Below, in pieces: positions 45,090 through 54,440 of a DNA stretch of 64,000 nt. Position 1 is the stretch's first letter. Each line of letters begins with the position of its first letter. The notes below the pieces were generated by a model, which did no database searches, had not been told where the DNA came from, and saw only the letters and a program-made list of their open reading frames with translations. The stretch is from NCBI RefSeq assembly GCF_002154725.1, contig NZ_MTAW01000045.1, forward strand, positions 1-64,000, written 5' to 3'. The position numbers and the translations under genes were made by a program. Source of the DNA: Nostoc sp. 106C. Its GTDB lineage: Bacteria; Cyanobacteriota; Cyanobacteriia; Cyanobacteriales; Nostocaceae.

Positions 45090-45484
45090 TATACCATTTT
45101 GGATTTTAGACTTTGCGAAAAGTTGAGCCAGTGCGCCCTTACGGGTTTCCCGGCTTAAAGCAACTGGCGTTGCGTGGTGAGGCAATGCGGTCTTGGGGGT
45201 TCGCCCCCAATCCCCAGAGGGGACCCCGAGTCCCCCATGAGCAATTGCCGAAAGGGTTTCCCGACTTGAGCAAATTTTTCAAGACAGATTTTGGAGCCAC
45301 TGCGTTGCGCGGGTTCCCAAGGCACTCCGTTGGGCGGCTCCGCCGACTTGTAGACACCCGGAGGGTGGCTTCCCGCAGGGTAGGAAGTGCCGCCGCGTTG
45401 TAGCAAGTGGCGTGATTGTGAAACATCTATTGGATAAGCGTTTCAGATTTCCATATGTCGCAATCATTTTTCAAATTGGTATTA
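45090..45484. mobile_element. GC-rich interspersed element with imperfect ATACCA ends
   Basis: About 395 bp. The ends (TTATACCATTTTGGATTT and the inverse of TTTTTCAAATTGGTATTAA) form an imperfect inverted repeat. Inside, 45120-45415 is strikingly GC-rich against AT-rich surroundings and full of short palindromes (gggttcgccccc; gggcggctccgcc). Open frames cross it in several phases on both strands, as GC-rich repeats produce, and none looks like protein. Confidence 0.55.
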
Positions 45485-45630
45485 ATATATCTTCATAAAC
45501 CCGTGCAGCCAGGATAAGCGACAAACTAGACTTGAACGCTTTTTTACTGAATGCATTGGGCTGCCAATCTCACTATGAGATCAAAATATAGAAAACTCTC
45601 AGCCAAAACAACTTACGCCTTTGTACTATT

Positions 45631-45652
45631 AAATCCGCTACTTAGCGGATTT
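45631..45652. terminator. Perfect 9-bp hairpin
   Basis: AAATCCGCT and AGCGGATTT around ACTT, followed by aagttta. It resembles an intrinsic terminator but lies next to gene debris rather than behind an intact gene. Confidence 0.5.
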
Positions 45653-45667
45653 AAGTTTATTTACTGA

Positions 45668-45865
45668 AAAAAGTTTTTAGAAAAAGTAGATTTATTTTGC
45701 GAAAAATCGTTAGTTTCGCCAAAGTTTTGGGAAAAATACAACTTGGATTGCTCCAATGATCTGTACTTTACTCAAACTTTTGAACCTGGAGGTACATTTG
45801 CTTTAAACAAGGAATTTGTAAGGCTGTTAGAAAATCAATTAACCACAGTCAAAGATTTAAGTTAA
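45668..45865 (+). pseudogene. 5'-truncated gene fragment
   Basis: An in-frame run of 65 codons between a TGA (45665-45667) and a TAA (45863-45865) has clear protein character: KKFLEKVDLFCEKSLVSPKF, WEKYNLDCSNDLYFTQTFEP, GGTFALNKEFVRLLENQLTT, VKDLS. There is no start codon at its head. I do not recognise the family. It is probably the tail of a gene whose front was lost, perhaps when the adjacent repeats inserted. Confidence 0.45.
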
Positions 45866-46059
45866 AACAAAAACTAACAACCTCAGGCTTAATGACTGAG
45901 GAGACTCGGCTTTTGGGCGATCGCATGTTATTAAAATCACCGAATTTGTTCAGCCTATAAGTGAATCTAACCCCCCGATTAGTATTTCTTAGTTAGCCTA
46001 TTGTCTTTAGGCAGGTGCATTTGCCGTGAGTTATGTTGATCTATCAAAAGGAAAAATAA

Positions 46060-46821
46060 ATGGCGATTCGATTGCATGGCTTTCTTAGCAGTCCCAAGCG
46101 TTTCATTCAGATTGAAAGCCAGCCTCATCATATAACTGCAATTTTCAAAAGAATTTTACACTTCCAGTGCTTACATCGCTGCGAATTTGCCGATGTTCAT
46201 AATGCTTATTATGAGTGTGAAGCAGACGGAACTATAACTTTCTATCAAGCGAAAAAAGACGAAGCTTGTGAGCCAGGTATTTGGACTTATCTTGTATATG
46301 AATGTCTAGAAGGCAAAGAAATAATATTCCGTGATGCCTTTAGTAATAAAAATACAAATTCTTTGCAACTACTATTAGCTGGTTTTCGGCTGCCTCAAGT
46401 CGCTGTAAATATTGATGAATATCTTAAATATAAAGATAACGAATGCGAATATTTAGATATTCAGCTTCCTGATGATTGGAATAATCAATTAGGAAGAGAA
46501 ATTGCCGATCTGCTGCTTGAGGAAGTAAAAGCATTCAAAACTTCATCTGTGTTTGCAGAAGATGTGGGCAAAAAATATATGCAAGCAACTTTAGATGGAT
46601 TTATTCAAGTAGCACGAGAGATTTTAGTCAAAAATGGTACAGCAAAAGATTTTGAATCTGCCCAATATGATGTGCTCAATAAAATTCAAATTGATGATAT
46701 AGCTAACTTAATTATTGCATATAACGATTATCGTATATGGCAGGCTGCTTTACCCAGTAAATCGAAAGCAGTGGAATTTGCTTTTAATACCGCATTAAGC
46801 TTGATATGCCGCCTTAAGTAA
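46060..46821 (+). CDS. Hypothetical protein, 253 aa
   Basis: Not recognised. Starts MAIRLHGFLSSPKRFIQIES and contains FQCLHRCEFADVHNAYYECE, WTYLVYECLEGKEIIFRDAF, YLDIQLPDDWNNQLGREIAD and QARE-like helices to the end. The first half is mixed alpha/beta and aromatic-rich; the second half is helical. There is no signal peptide, membrane segment or catalytic signature. It is isolated in a repeat-rich region. Confidence 0.7.
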   Translation: MAIRLHGFLSSPKRFIQIESQPHHITAIFKRILHFQCLHRCEFADVHNAYYECEADGTITFYQAKKDEACEPGIWTYLVYECLEGKEIIFRDAFSNKNTNSLQLLLAGFRLPQVAVNIDEYLKYKDNECEYLDIQLPDDWNNQLGREIADLLLEEVKAFKTSSVFAEDVGKKYMQATLDGFIQVAREILVKNGTAKDFESAQYDVLNKIQIDDIANLIIAYNDYRIWQAALPSKSKAVEFAFNTALSLICRLK

Positions 46822-46906
46822 TATCAAAAATACTTATGAGATTGGTTTGGAGTAATGGAAAATTAAAATGACCTAGTTTTAAATATTTCCATTACTCATG
46901 AAATAC

Positions 46907-47377
46907 TTAAAAAGTTTCAAAGAAAGCGTCATCTAATTCGTAACCTAGTATTTGTGCCAGAGATTTTAGTCGTGATTGAGTAGGTAGCCCCTGCTGTTTT
47001 AGCCAATCACTTAAAATAAAGATTTTTTGCATCAAAAATATTTCTAAGGCTTCAGGATTAAATTGAATGCCTTCTTTAGCACTAAACTGGTGCGGTACAA
47101 GCATGGCAGTATAACGAGCAAATTCTCCAGCTTTCCAATCTAATAAAAATGGTAGCCAAGGATATTTGGCATCTAGACGGACAAACCACAGCCGCACTTC
47201 AGGAACCTCTGAGAGTTCCCTTGGGTCCCCTGGTTCTAGGTCATACTTGATATCAAAGCGCAGTTGCTGTTCGTGGGATGCGATCGCTTCCTCGTGCAAT
47301 TTCTCAATCACCGTTGAGGCGGGCGACAGATCCAGATTGTTAATGGAGTCAGTATTGATTGCGATTGTGATTGTCAT
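46907..47377 (-). CDS. CRR6-like (DUF1817) protein, probable NDH-1 assembly factor
   Basis: A 156-residue soluble protein: MTITIAINTDSINNLDLSPA, VRLWFVRLDAKYPWLPFLLD, WKAGEFARYTAMLVPHQFSA and GIQFNPEALEIFLMQKIFIL. This pattern matches my recollection of the CRR6/DUF1817 family, which in chloroplasts and cyanobacteria assists assembly of the NDH-1 hydrophilic arm. The ATG at 47377 was chosen over 47422 because conservation appears to begin there. ndhCKJ is in this window but not adjacent. Confidence 0.7.
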   Translation of the reverse strand: MTITIAINTDSINNLDLSPASTVIEKLHEEAIASHEQQLRFDIKYDLEPGDPRELSEVPEVRLWFVRLDAKYPWLPFLLDWKAGEFARYTAMLVPHQFSAKEGIQFNPEALEIFLMQKIFILSDWLKQQGLPTQSRLKSLAQILGYELDDAFFETF

Positions 47378-48774
47378 TGACTCAGCAGCCACTTTCTTTA
47401 TGCTCAACTCTAGGCTTGACAATTCACAGTAGCAGCTTTCAGGAAGCGACGCTAGATTTGCCCGGAATTTGCTTCCTTGCTAACGGGCAAAATTAAAGAC
47501 GCGATATTAATCGCGCCCTATAACGTCTTTGTCTATTTGCCGAAATTTAAAGGAAATTCATTTGCTTAAAAGTTATTGGCATTCATTTCACCTCTAGACC
47601 TCCTGTTGAAAAGTTAGGTAGTCTACGGCTAAGAATGGCATCTTGCCACCTTCGCTTTGTATTTCCCTTATAGCGTATGCCATTAACATTTATGCATTCA
47701 TAGTTCATACCTAAAGGTATAAACTCTGTGCTTTGTATATACTTATCCTTTGTAAATTTGTTTGCTCTAGTTACCTACTCCGTAAAAATTACACAGTAAA
47801 TACTGAAACTGAACTAAATCTTATTTGGCTCTAATAAATATCAATTTAATTTTCAGCTTTCTGTATTTCCCTGTTAGACATTATGTAAATTTGCGGACGG
47901 TATGTTAATACGTGAATATGCTGAATTTTCCCTGGTTTTGGCAATGATTTCCGTGTTAATTCCATTACGATTTTTGCTTGATGATGCTAGATAGAAAATC
48001 TTATTTTCTTTTTCTAGATTAATTAAATTCGGAGAATGAATTATACATCTGGACGGATAAGTAACTACAAATGGCTAGCAGGGGAAAATAAGCAAAGAAA
48101 AATTAGTAGATATTCAGATTTTTTTGTGTAAATTTCCGATTTTGCAAAATATTAAAAAAATTTGAAATTAGTCCGGAGCAGCAAACGCTCGCTAAATTAT
48201 TTACTTAAGGTTTACTTAATAAATTAATTGGTTTTCCGTTTTGCAGGTGTTGGAAATAAATTGCTACTCTAACTTACAGTATTTATATCATTTTATGTGT
48301 AATTTATTAAACACAATATTTGCTTCCTTTAGCCAACCGAACTGATATGCAAGTAAGGGAAAAAGGTAGATTACATGAGGAAAACCTTGAGAAGTTATTG
48401 CAATGATGAGGTAAGACTGTCAGTTCAGCACAGCAGATCTGCCCAATGCAGTAACTTCCCATCAACTACATCTGAAAGGATTCCCAACTTAAGTAACTGG
48501 ATAATAGCCGCTTCATTCGGACATGGAACACACCTGCTTTGAGGTGGACATTACCAACTAATTTAAGCTAAAGTTGTAATGAGTTTGTTTTAGATTAAGA
48601 AGTAGCAAAACGACCTCAACAAAAAAATCTTTACCTTAACCTGTAATTCCCGCAGTGATCGCAAGCAATAACGCAGGTTGGGGCTAATAGTAGTAATATC
48701 CTCACATATAAGTAAGAATAATCAATTAATCTAAAATTGGGAAAATTGCCTCAACAATTAACAAACTTAAAAAT
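47378..48774. other. Long intergenic region upstream of the Fur-family gene
   Basis: About 1.4 kb, AT-rich with no supportable gene. A hairpin-forming palindrome at 47495-47530 has nested AAAGACG/CGTCTTT and CGCGAT/ATCGCG arms, related to the palindrome at 25535. The far end should contain the Fur-family promoter, possibly autoregulated. No operator could be identified with confidence. Confidence 0.45.
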
Positions 48775-49221
48775 ATGCAAAAACAAGCAATAACTACAAA
48801 ACCAATTCGTTCTTTAGAAGATGCTCTTGAGCAGTGTCAACTGTTAGGAATGCGTGTCAGCCGTCAGCGTCGCTTTATTCTAGAACTGCTTTGGCAAGCA
48901 AATGAACATCTTTCTGCTAGAGAGATTTACGATCGCTTGAACCAGCAAGGTAAAGATATCGGTCATACTTCTGTCTATCAAAATTTAGAAGCATTATCTA
49001 GTCAAGGTATCATTGAGTGTATTGAACGCTGTGACGGGCGTTTATACGGTAACATCAGTGATTCTCATAGTCATGTCAACTGTGTTGATACCAATCAAAT
49101 TCTCGACGTTCATATAGAACTACCAGAAGAATTTATCCGCCAAGTTGAACAGCAAACAGGAGTACGGATTACTGATTACAGTATTAATTTTTATGGTTAC
49201 CGCCATGCGCAAGAAAGCTGA
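48775..49221 (+). CDS. Fur-family metalloregulator, FurC/PerR-like
   Basis: A 148-residue repressor. The winged helix is CQLLGMRVSRQRRFILELLW, LSAREIYDRLNQQG and the recognition helix HTSVYQNLEALSSQGIIECI. The C-terminal metal and dimer domain has GRLYGNISDSHSHVNC and NQILDVHIELP. Only one Cys follows the HSH motif, so the paired CxxC structural zinc sites of classic Fur are absent. Length and sequence fit cyanobacterial FurC/PerR best, an inference. It converges on the NACHT gene with 12 bases between. Confidence 0.88.
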   Translation: MQKQAITTKPIRSLEDALEQCQLLGMRVSRQRRFILELLWQANEHLSAREIYDRLNQQGKDIGHTSVYQNLEALSSQGIIECIERCDGRLYGNISDSHSHVNCVDTNQILDVHIELPEEFIRQVEQQTGVRITDYSINFYGYRHAQES

Positions 49222-49233
49222 TTGCAAAAACAA

Positions 49234-52221
49234 TTAAGGTAAATCTACAGGCACAGTCGGTTCATCTTCTTGGCTTCCAATTAACCCGATATTAAGAATA
49301 TTTTCCCCATAAATATCTGTGTTTGCCGCAGAATTAAAGCTACTTAGGGGAGAGTTCTCTGACACGAACCGTTTCAAGCGTTGAAACTCTTCTAAAGAGA
49401 AAATAGCACCATTTAACATTGCATATTCTTTCTGCACTTCCGACACAAGAGAATCACATAAACAGGTGTAGGTGAAGTTTGCACTTGTGAGGTTTGCGCC
49501 AGTCAGGTTTGCGCCTGTCAGGTTTGCACTTGTGAGGTTTGCGCCAGTCAGGTTTGCACCACTTAAATTCGCACCGATGAGGTTTGCACTTGCTAGATTT
49601 GCGTCTATAAGGTTTGCACCAGCTAAATTCGCACCCATCAATGCTGCTTCCACGAAATTAGTTTGTCTCAGATTTACCCTAGCTAACATCACGTGTAACA
49701 AAAATGCTCCTGATAAGTTGATACCAGCCAGGGATTGGGATCTGACTCGTTTTGCAAAAGCATTTATGGATAAAACGCCTGTTCTCCCAATTAGCATGAA
49801 CAGCGCTTGGGGATTAAATTCTGCTAAATTTTTATGATTTCCACAAGGTGAAAAAGAGACTTTAGCTAGGCGATCGCAAGCACAAAGTAATAAAAATACA
49901 TTGAGTCCTACCACTGCATTCACCTGCTCGATATTGATAGGGTTTTGCAGAGCCTGGAAATAAGTTAAAGCTTTGTGTGCTATACCTTCCTCTAACCAAC
50001 GACCTTGACAATAGTCACGCCAGAAAGACTCAAGACGTTGAAACAACACTTCAAAGGAAAACTGCCACTTTTGCTGACGGCGCAATCCTTCGATCGCGAG
50101 TGCTTCTATTTCCTGAGTGAGAATACCGTAACCGAGTAAGTTGTAAAGGTGCTGGGCAACAATAGAGGGAGAGTCAAGAATGAATGTAGATCTACTATCA
50201 GCGGGTTCTTGACGCTGAGTGAGGATTTTTAATTGGGTAGCAATAGCTTCAGCACAAAGGTATTCCCCTAAATTAGGGTGAGTGAATTCAGTACTGAGTG
50301 GGTGCTGAGTTCTAAAATAAAAAGTCGGTAGAGTCTGAATAGGTAATTCTTTAGATAAATTTATTTTTGGGCGATCGCTATGTAAAATCTGGAGAGCGAT
50401 CGCCTGCATTTGTTCAAGTAAATCTTGGGGATGGCGATTAGAGAGTAAATTGGCGATCGCTTCTGGTGTACGGTGGATATGCGCCGACCCAGACCGCAGT
50501 AGCATTGTTTTTGTACCGCTTGTTAGTGGATAGCCCAATAACCATCGATTGAGGCGATGGTAAATTTCCCATAACAGAGGTGCGCTTGTACCTTGTTGGG
50601 TGTTAGCAGCTAATTGTAATATTTCCTCGTCCAACAATCCGTCACGGTGTAGCACACCTAACAAATACAGCATCAGAGGTTGGCGGACTAAGGCTGAGAG
50701 TTGTGGTAACTTTGATTTCCTGAGAAATAATCCTGCCTGTTTTAAAAACGTAAAGTAGTTTTGAGCTACGGGCAAAGATTGTACTGTTGTCCATTGCTGA
50801 AACCAGTATCTTAAATCCTCCACATCCAAGGGTTGGATGGTAATTCTTTTCAATTGCTGCGGTAATGCAGGAGCAATTTGCTGTAAAGTTTCTGTCCGAC
50901 TCGTCAACAAAATCTTATGTCGTCCTTGCAACTGCAAGTTCAGCAACTCTTGAATAAAAAGCTCTTTTGCCCTATTACCCTGCTTTGTTGGCGGTAGTTC
51001 ATCTAAACCATCAAGCAGCAAAAGACACCGAGGATGATCTTGCTTTAACCAGTTAGCAAAATTTAGCCGGAAATCCCGGGGAAAAACTGAATTGAGGGTT
51101 GCTACTAAACTTTGACCGTATATTATGTCTCGCAGCCGAATGAGAATCGGCATCCAGGTAGGGTAAAGTTCCCATGCTACCTTTGCTGCCCAGATTTGGC
51201 AGAAACTAGTTTTACCATAACCAAGTTCCGATTCAATTACCGCAATAGTTTCTAAATCAGCTAGTTGCTGCTGCGCCCATGCTTGTAAATCAATAGAAGA
51301 GCCAATTTTTTGACCTTGCTCAAAACTACTTTCCTCCTCTATTGGCAAACCTTTAAGGGGAACATAGATATCCTTGAGAGCAAAGGATTCCATAAATAAC
51401 GGTTGACCGAGGCTTTGAAGTAAATCAACTCGGTAACTTTCTCTATAAGCATCAATTTTGTCATCTATTGTAGGGCTGGGAGAGCTTTCTACTATTTCAG
51501 CTTCGAGGATGACAGAATTGGATGGGAAGGAATTTCCTAAACGGACAAATTTTTGTAGTTGGGCTAGGGGCGCAGGATTCTCCGCAATAACTTTCAGTAA
51601 ATAACCAGGAAGTGCGTGTGCCAAACGCTGAGTTAATAGTTTCGCCTCAACCTCCTCTGCACCATTAGCAACAAACCAACCTATAGCCACACTATTGATT
51701 TGTTGTACCAAAAATGAGTCTGCTACCAAAGAAAGTGCTTGTTCTGCTTGAGTGTCAGTTAGTTTTCCTGGATTGAGAGTTTTCAACAACTCATGCAGGT
51801 GAGCGCTTTGGAGGAGAGATTCTGCTTTTTGTGTTGCACCCTGATTATTAATAATTGCTCGATCTAACCAAGGTTTTTGCAGGCTGATTTCTTGATCTAG
51901 AACTTGTTGCAAACCATGAAGATAGGCAATTTGAAATACTAGCCATGTACCCTCATTACGTTTTAAGGGTTTTTTTTGGCTGAGATAACGCAGTAGATTT
52001 TCAGTCAAATGAGCAATAACGGTAATTTCTTGCCAAATAGCTTTTAGAGGTAGTTCAAATACCTCTGTTAGGGTACAAATATCAAATGGCATCAGGCTTT
52101 TAACTTCCATGTCCTGAATAAGACGGTAGGCAACACCTGCCATTTGCCCCACTGACAATCCACTAAGACTGTGTATTTCGATACAGTTTTCCGCTAACCA
52201 ATGCCGAATATGAAGGTTCAT
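49234..52221 (-). CDS. NACHT NTPase with C-terminal pentapeptide repeats (STAND/NLR-like)
   Basis: A 995-residue protein. The first ~250 residues form a helical domain (MNLHIRHWLAENCIEIHSLS onward). The NACHT NTPase has a P-loop VIESELGYGKTSF near 335 (Ser where Gly/Ala is usual) and Walker B CLLLLDGLDELPP near 400. LTSRTETL and a helical winged region follow. About residues 845-917 are pentapeptide repeats (ANLIDANLASANL, SGANLTGANLTS). Related bacterial NACHT proteins act in phage defence or signalling; here that is inference. It is divergent from the receiver protein at 52355. Confidence 0.9.
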   Translation of the reverse strand: MNLHIRHWLAENCIEIHSLSGLSVGQMAGVAYRLIQDMEVKSLMPFDICTLTEVFELPLKAIWQEITVIAHLTENLLRYLSQKKPLKRNEGTWLVFQIAYLHGLQQVLDQEISLQKPWLDRAIINNQGATQKAESLLQSAHLHELLKTLNPGKLTDTQAEQALSLVADSFLVQQINSVAIGWFVANGAEEVEAKLLTQRLAHALPGYLLKVIAENPAPLAQLQKFVRLGNSFPSNSVILEAEIVESSPSPTIDDKIDAYRESYRVDLLQSLGQPLFMESFALKDIYVPLKGLPIEEESSFEQGQKIGSSIDLQAWAQQQLADLETIAVIESELGYGKTSFCQIWAAKVAWELYPTWMPILIRLRDIIYGQSLVATLNSVFPRDFRLNFANWLKQDHPRCLLLLDGLDELPPTKQGNRAKELFIQELLNLQLQGRHKILLTSRTETLQQIAPALPQQLKRITIQPLDVEDLRYWFQQWTTVQSLPVAQNYFTFLKQAGLFLRKSKLPQLSALVRQPLMLYLLGVLHRDGLLDEEILQLAANTQQGTSAPLLWEIYHRLNRWLLGYPLTSGTKTMLLRSGSAHIHRTPEAIANLLSNRHPQDLLEQMQAIALQILHSDRPKINLSKELPIQTLPTFYFRTQHPLSTEFTHPNLGEYLCAEAIATQLKILTQRQEPADSRSTFILDSPSIVAQHLYNLLGYGILTQEIEALAIEGLRRQQKWQFSFEVLFQRLESFWRDYCQGRWLEEGIAHKALTYFQALQNPINIEQVNAVVGLNVFLLLCACDRLAKVSFSPCGNHKNLAEFNPQALFMLIGRTGVLSINAFAKRVRSQSLAGINLSGAFLLHVMLARVNLRQTNFVEAALMGANLAGANLIDANLASANLIGANLSGANLTGANLTSANLTGANLTGANLTSANFTYTCLCDSLVSEVQKEYAMLNGAIFSLEEFQRLKRFVSENSPLSSFNSAANTDIYGENILNIGLIGSQEDEPTVPVDLP

Positions 52222-52354
52222 TTAATTACATAGGTTAATGGCTGTCTATGGCAATTATGCTCCATTTTTCAGGTTGCGCAAAGAAGTCACAATGAAGAGT
52301 ATCAAAGTTTTTTTCTAGCTGGGGAAGAACAGGGTTTCTGTTTTTGAGCAAACT

Positions 52355-54160
52355 ATGAGCGATCGCCCTCTACGATTATTGTTAGTTGACCAAGACCCGA
52401 TTTTCCGCTTAGGACTGCGGGTAGCATTGGCAGAAATTCCTAATTTGCTCATAGTAGCAGAGGTAGAAACAGATACTGCTGCTTTACAAGTTTTAGCAGA
52501 ACTAGCCAAACAAGACCCTAATCAAATCAATTTAGTGGTTTTGGAATTAGGAAATAATCGTTCCCCCAAGCTGCAACAGCAAGGATTACAACTCTGCGGG
52601 CAACTGAAAGCTTTATACCCCCATCTGCCCGTACTGCTCCTCAGTTCCGTTACAGAACCAGGGCTACTTTTAGCAGCAAGAGTGGCTGGGATAGATGGTT
52701 ACTGCCCCAAAGGAACTTCAGTTTCTGAATTGGTTGCAGCTATGCAAGAAGTAGCTCAAGGTGGTTCCGCTTGGTTTGGGGAGATAAGCACTCAGAACTC
52801 AACACTCAAAGCTCAAGACTCAGCTCTCAGGACTCAAGAATCAAGACTCCCCTTCGCTAGGCTAAGAAATAATTTGCGTTTGTCAGGAATTACTTACATT
52901 GAAGCCACCCTCCGCTCAGTAATGGCACAATTGCAACTGCCTGGACTACCAGTAATGGATAGGGCAATTCTCGCTGGACGGCAACGAGAACTCTTAGCAG
53001 CGCGTTGGCTACTAAATCGAATGTTGGCTTTACCACAAGAAAGGCATCAAGAACAGCAGCAATTTATGCCAGCTTTTGTAGAATTACTACCACCGACAAT
53101 TCCTTCCCCAAGTACTGCCATTGCCACGTCAGACTTACAACAGCTACAAAATTCACCACCTTTACTTAGCCCAAGGTCATTGCAATCTAATTTATTTGCA
53201 GCTTGTATTACTAAGTTGCAATATCCTCTAGAAAATGTCACAGATATCCCTTTAGAAATTGACATCTTGCGCGAAGATAAAAAGCGAGAATTGCTTTATC
53301 TAATTCTGCAAAAGCTGGCTCAACAATTAGATGAACTGCGGGTTGCTCAAATTCCAATTAATCATTTATATGATTTAAAAAATCCAATATTACATGATTT
53401 ATGGCAAGTGACAGTTACAGATTTTTTCGGAAAATTTTCGCGGTTACAAGTAGGCGATAGCCAAATAGAAATTGTCAGATTATTACTACAAAATTTTCAA
53501 ATAGTCCAAACAGAAATTCTTAATAAAATTCCTTTAATTATAGAGTTGTTTGTACATTTATTATTTCAAACAGATTTGCAAGTTGATAACACCTCTTACC
53601 CAGCAGGTAGCTCAGAAGCTCAGTCACAAGCACTAATGATTTTAGAAAACTTGTTGATTCAGCTAGCGAATGGAGTAGTTCAGCCGCTACTTAATTCCTT
53701 AGCAGATTTAGAAATGATTAAGCAAGGTTATTACGATCGGAGTTTGATTTCAACTAGGGAAATTGAACGCTTTAGAAATAATTTATCTTGGAAATACCGT
53801 TTAAATAATTATATAAATGAGCCAAAGGCAATTTTTGAAAGCCGTTATGAAATATTTGTCTTTGCACCTCGTGGAATTGCTAAAACGTCAATTTATGCTC
53901 CTCGCGCTCAGGAGTTAACACAACTATCGAATCTACCGCTGGTAGTGACTTTACTCCTAGAATTCCGCGATGCGATCGCACCGCGAATACAATCACTATT
54001 AGCTATTTTTGGGAGTGGGATTGTTTTCATTCTCACCCAAGTCATCGGTCGTGGTCTGGGTTTAATTGGCCGCGGGATTCTCCAAGGAATTGGGAGTGTT
54101 TCGTTAACAGAAAAAAATCTGAAACGTAAGAACAATAAGGGAACAGGGAGCAGGGAATAG
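52355..54160 (+). CDS. Pseudo-receiver protein with DUF3685 (Ycf55-like) domain
   Basis: A 601-residue protein. The N-terminal receiver fold (about 1-125) is NarL-like: LLLVDQDPIFRLGLRVAL, LPVLLLSSV and GYCPKGTS with the conserved Lys. The phosphoacceptor Asp position reads LVVLELGNN, a Glu. No DNA-binding domain follows. Instead there is a ~430-residue region (RLSGITYIEATLRSVMAQLQ, RQRELLAARWLLNRML) matching DUF3685/Ycf55, ending in a hydrophobic segment (IFGSGIVFILTQVIGRGLGL). Function unknown. The linker is encoded by heptad repeats. Confidence 0.85.
   Translation: MSDRPLRLLLVDQDPIFRLGLRVALAEIPNLLIVAEVETDTAALQVLAELAKQDPNQINLVVLELGNNRSPKLQQQGLQLCGQLKALYPHLPVLLLSSVTEPGLLLAARVAGIDGYCPKGTSVSELVAAMQEVAQGGSAWFGEISTQNSTLKAQDSALRTQESRLPFARLRNNLRLSGITYIEATLRSVMAQLQLPGLPVMDRAILAGRQRELLAARWLLNRMLALPQERHQEQQQFMPAFVELLPPTIPSPSTAIATSDLQQLQNSPPLLSPRSLQSNLFAACITKLQYPLENVTDIPLEIDILREDKKRELLYLILQKLAQQLDELRVAQIPINHLYDLKNPILHDLWQVTVTDFFGKFSRLQVGDSQIEIVRLLLQNFQIVQTEILNKIPLIIELFVHLLFQTDLQVDNTSYPAGSSEAQSQALMILENLLIQLANGVVQPLLNSLADLEMIKQGYYDRSLISTREIERFRNNLSWKYRLNNYINEPKAIFESRYEIFVFAPRGIAKTSIYAPRAQELTQLSNLPLVVTLLLEFRDAIAPRIQSLLAIFGSGIVFILTQVIGRGLGLIGRGILQGIGSVSLTEKNLKRKNNKGTGSRE
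52791..52846 (+). repeat. Heptad STRR inside a coding sequence, 8 units
   Basis: Eight consecutive 7-base units of ctcaaga type (ctcagaa, ctcaaca, ctcaaag, ctcaaga, ctcagct, ctcagga, ctcaaga, atcaaga) encode the linker between the receiver and DUF3685 domains (STQNSTLKAQDSALRTQESR). It is an STRR domesticated as, or invading, an inter-domain linker. Confidence 0.85.
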
Positions 54161-54309
54161 AGATGCTATTACATCCCTTCTTCTTACACTCTACATCTTT
54201 ATACCCTGAAACCACTATTCGGTCATGAACATGTAAATTTATTGAATAAGGAAGCATTCAATTATATTGATAAGGCAATTTACCTGTTTACTTGCGGAAA
54301 ACACCAAAA

Positions 54310-54393
54310 TGAGAAAGCATTATGCCTTAATGAGAAAGCAATAAGGCATTTTGAGTAAGCAATATACAATTTTGAGAAAGTAATCAAGTGTTT
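54310..54393. repeat. Four direct repeats at exact 21-bp spacing upstream of the phytol kinase-like gene
   Basis: TGAGAAAGCATTA, TGAGAAAGCAATA, TGAGTAAGCAATA and TGAGAAAGTAATC begin at 54310, 54331, 54352 and 54373. Exact 21-bp (two-turn) spacing places each copy on one DNA face. The last copy ends 47 bases before the start codon at 54441. This resembles an operator array or iterons; the factor is unknown. Confidence 0.75.
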
Positions 54394-54440
54394 TGTTGAT
54401 TGATTTCAACTGAATCAAAATAAAATCAAGGCATTAGGCA

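Noticed and set aside
45113-45467. Several overlapping ORFs of 60-96 codons on both strands
   Set aside because: Long frames in many phases arise from the GC-rich repeat; none is protein-like.
49472-49837. 121-codon plus-strand ORF with regular FAPVRFAP-type repeats
   Set aside because: It is the antisense of the pentapeptide repeats in the NACHT gene.
54310-54393. Possible mini-CRISPR
   Set aside because: Units are 21 bp with diverging tails and no distinct repeat/spacer structure or cas genes; operator-like direct repeats fit better.
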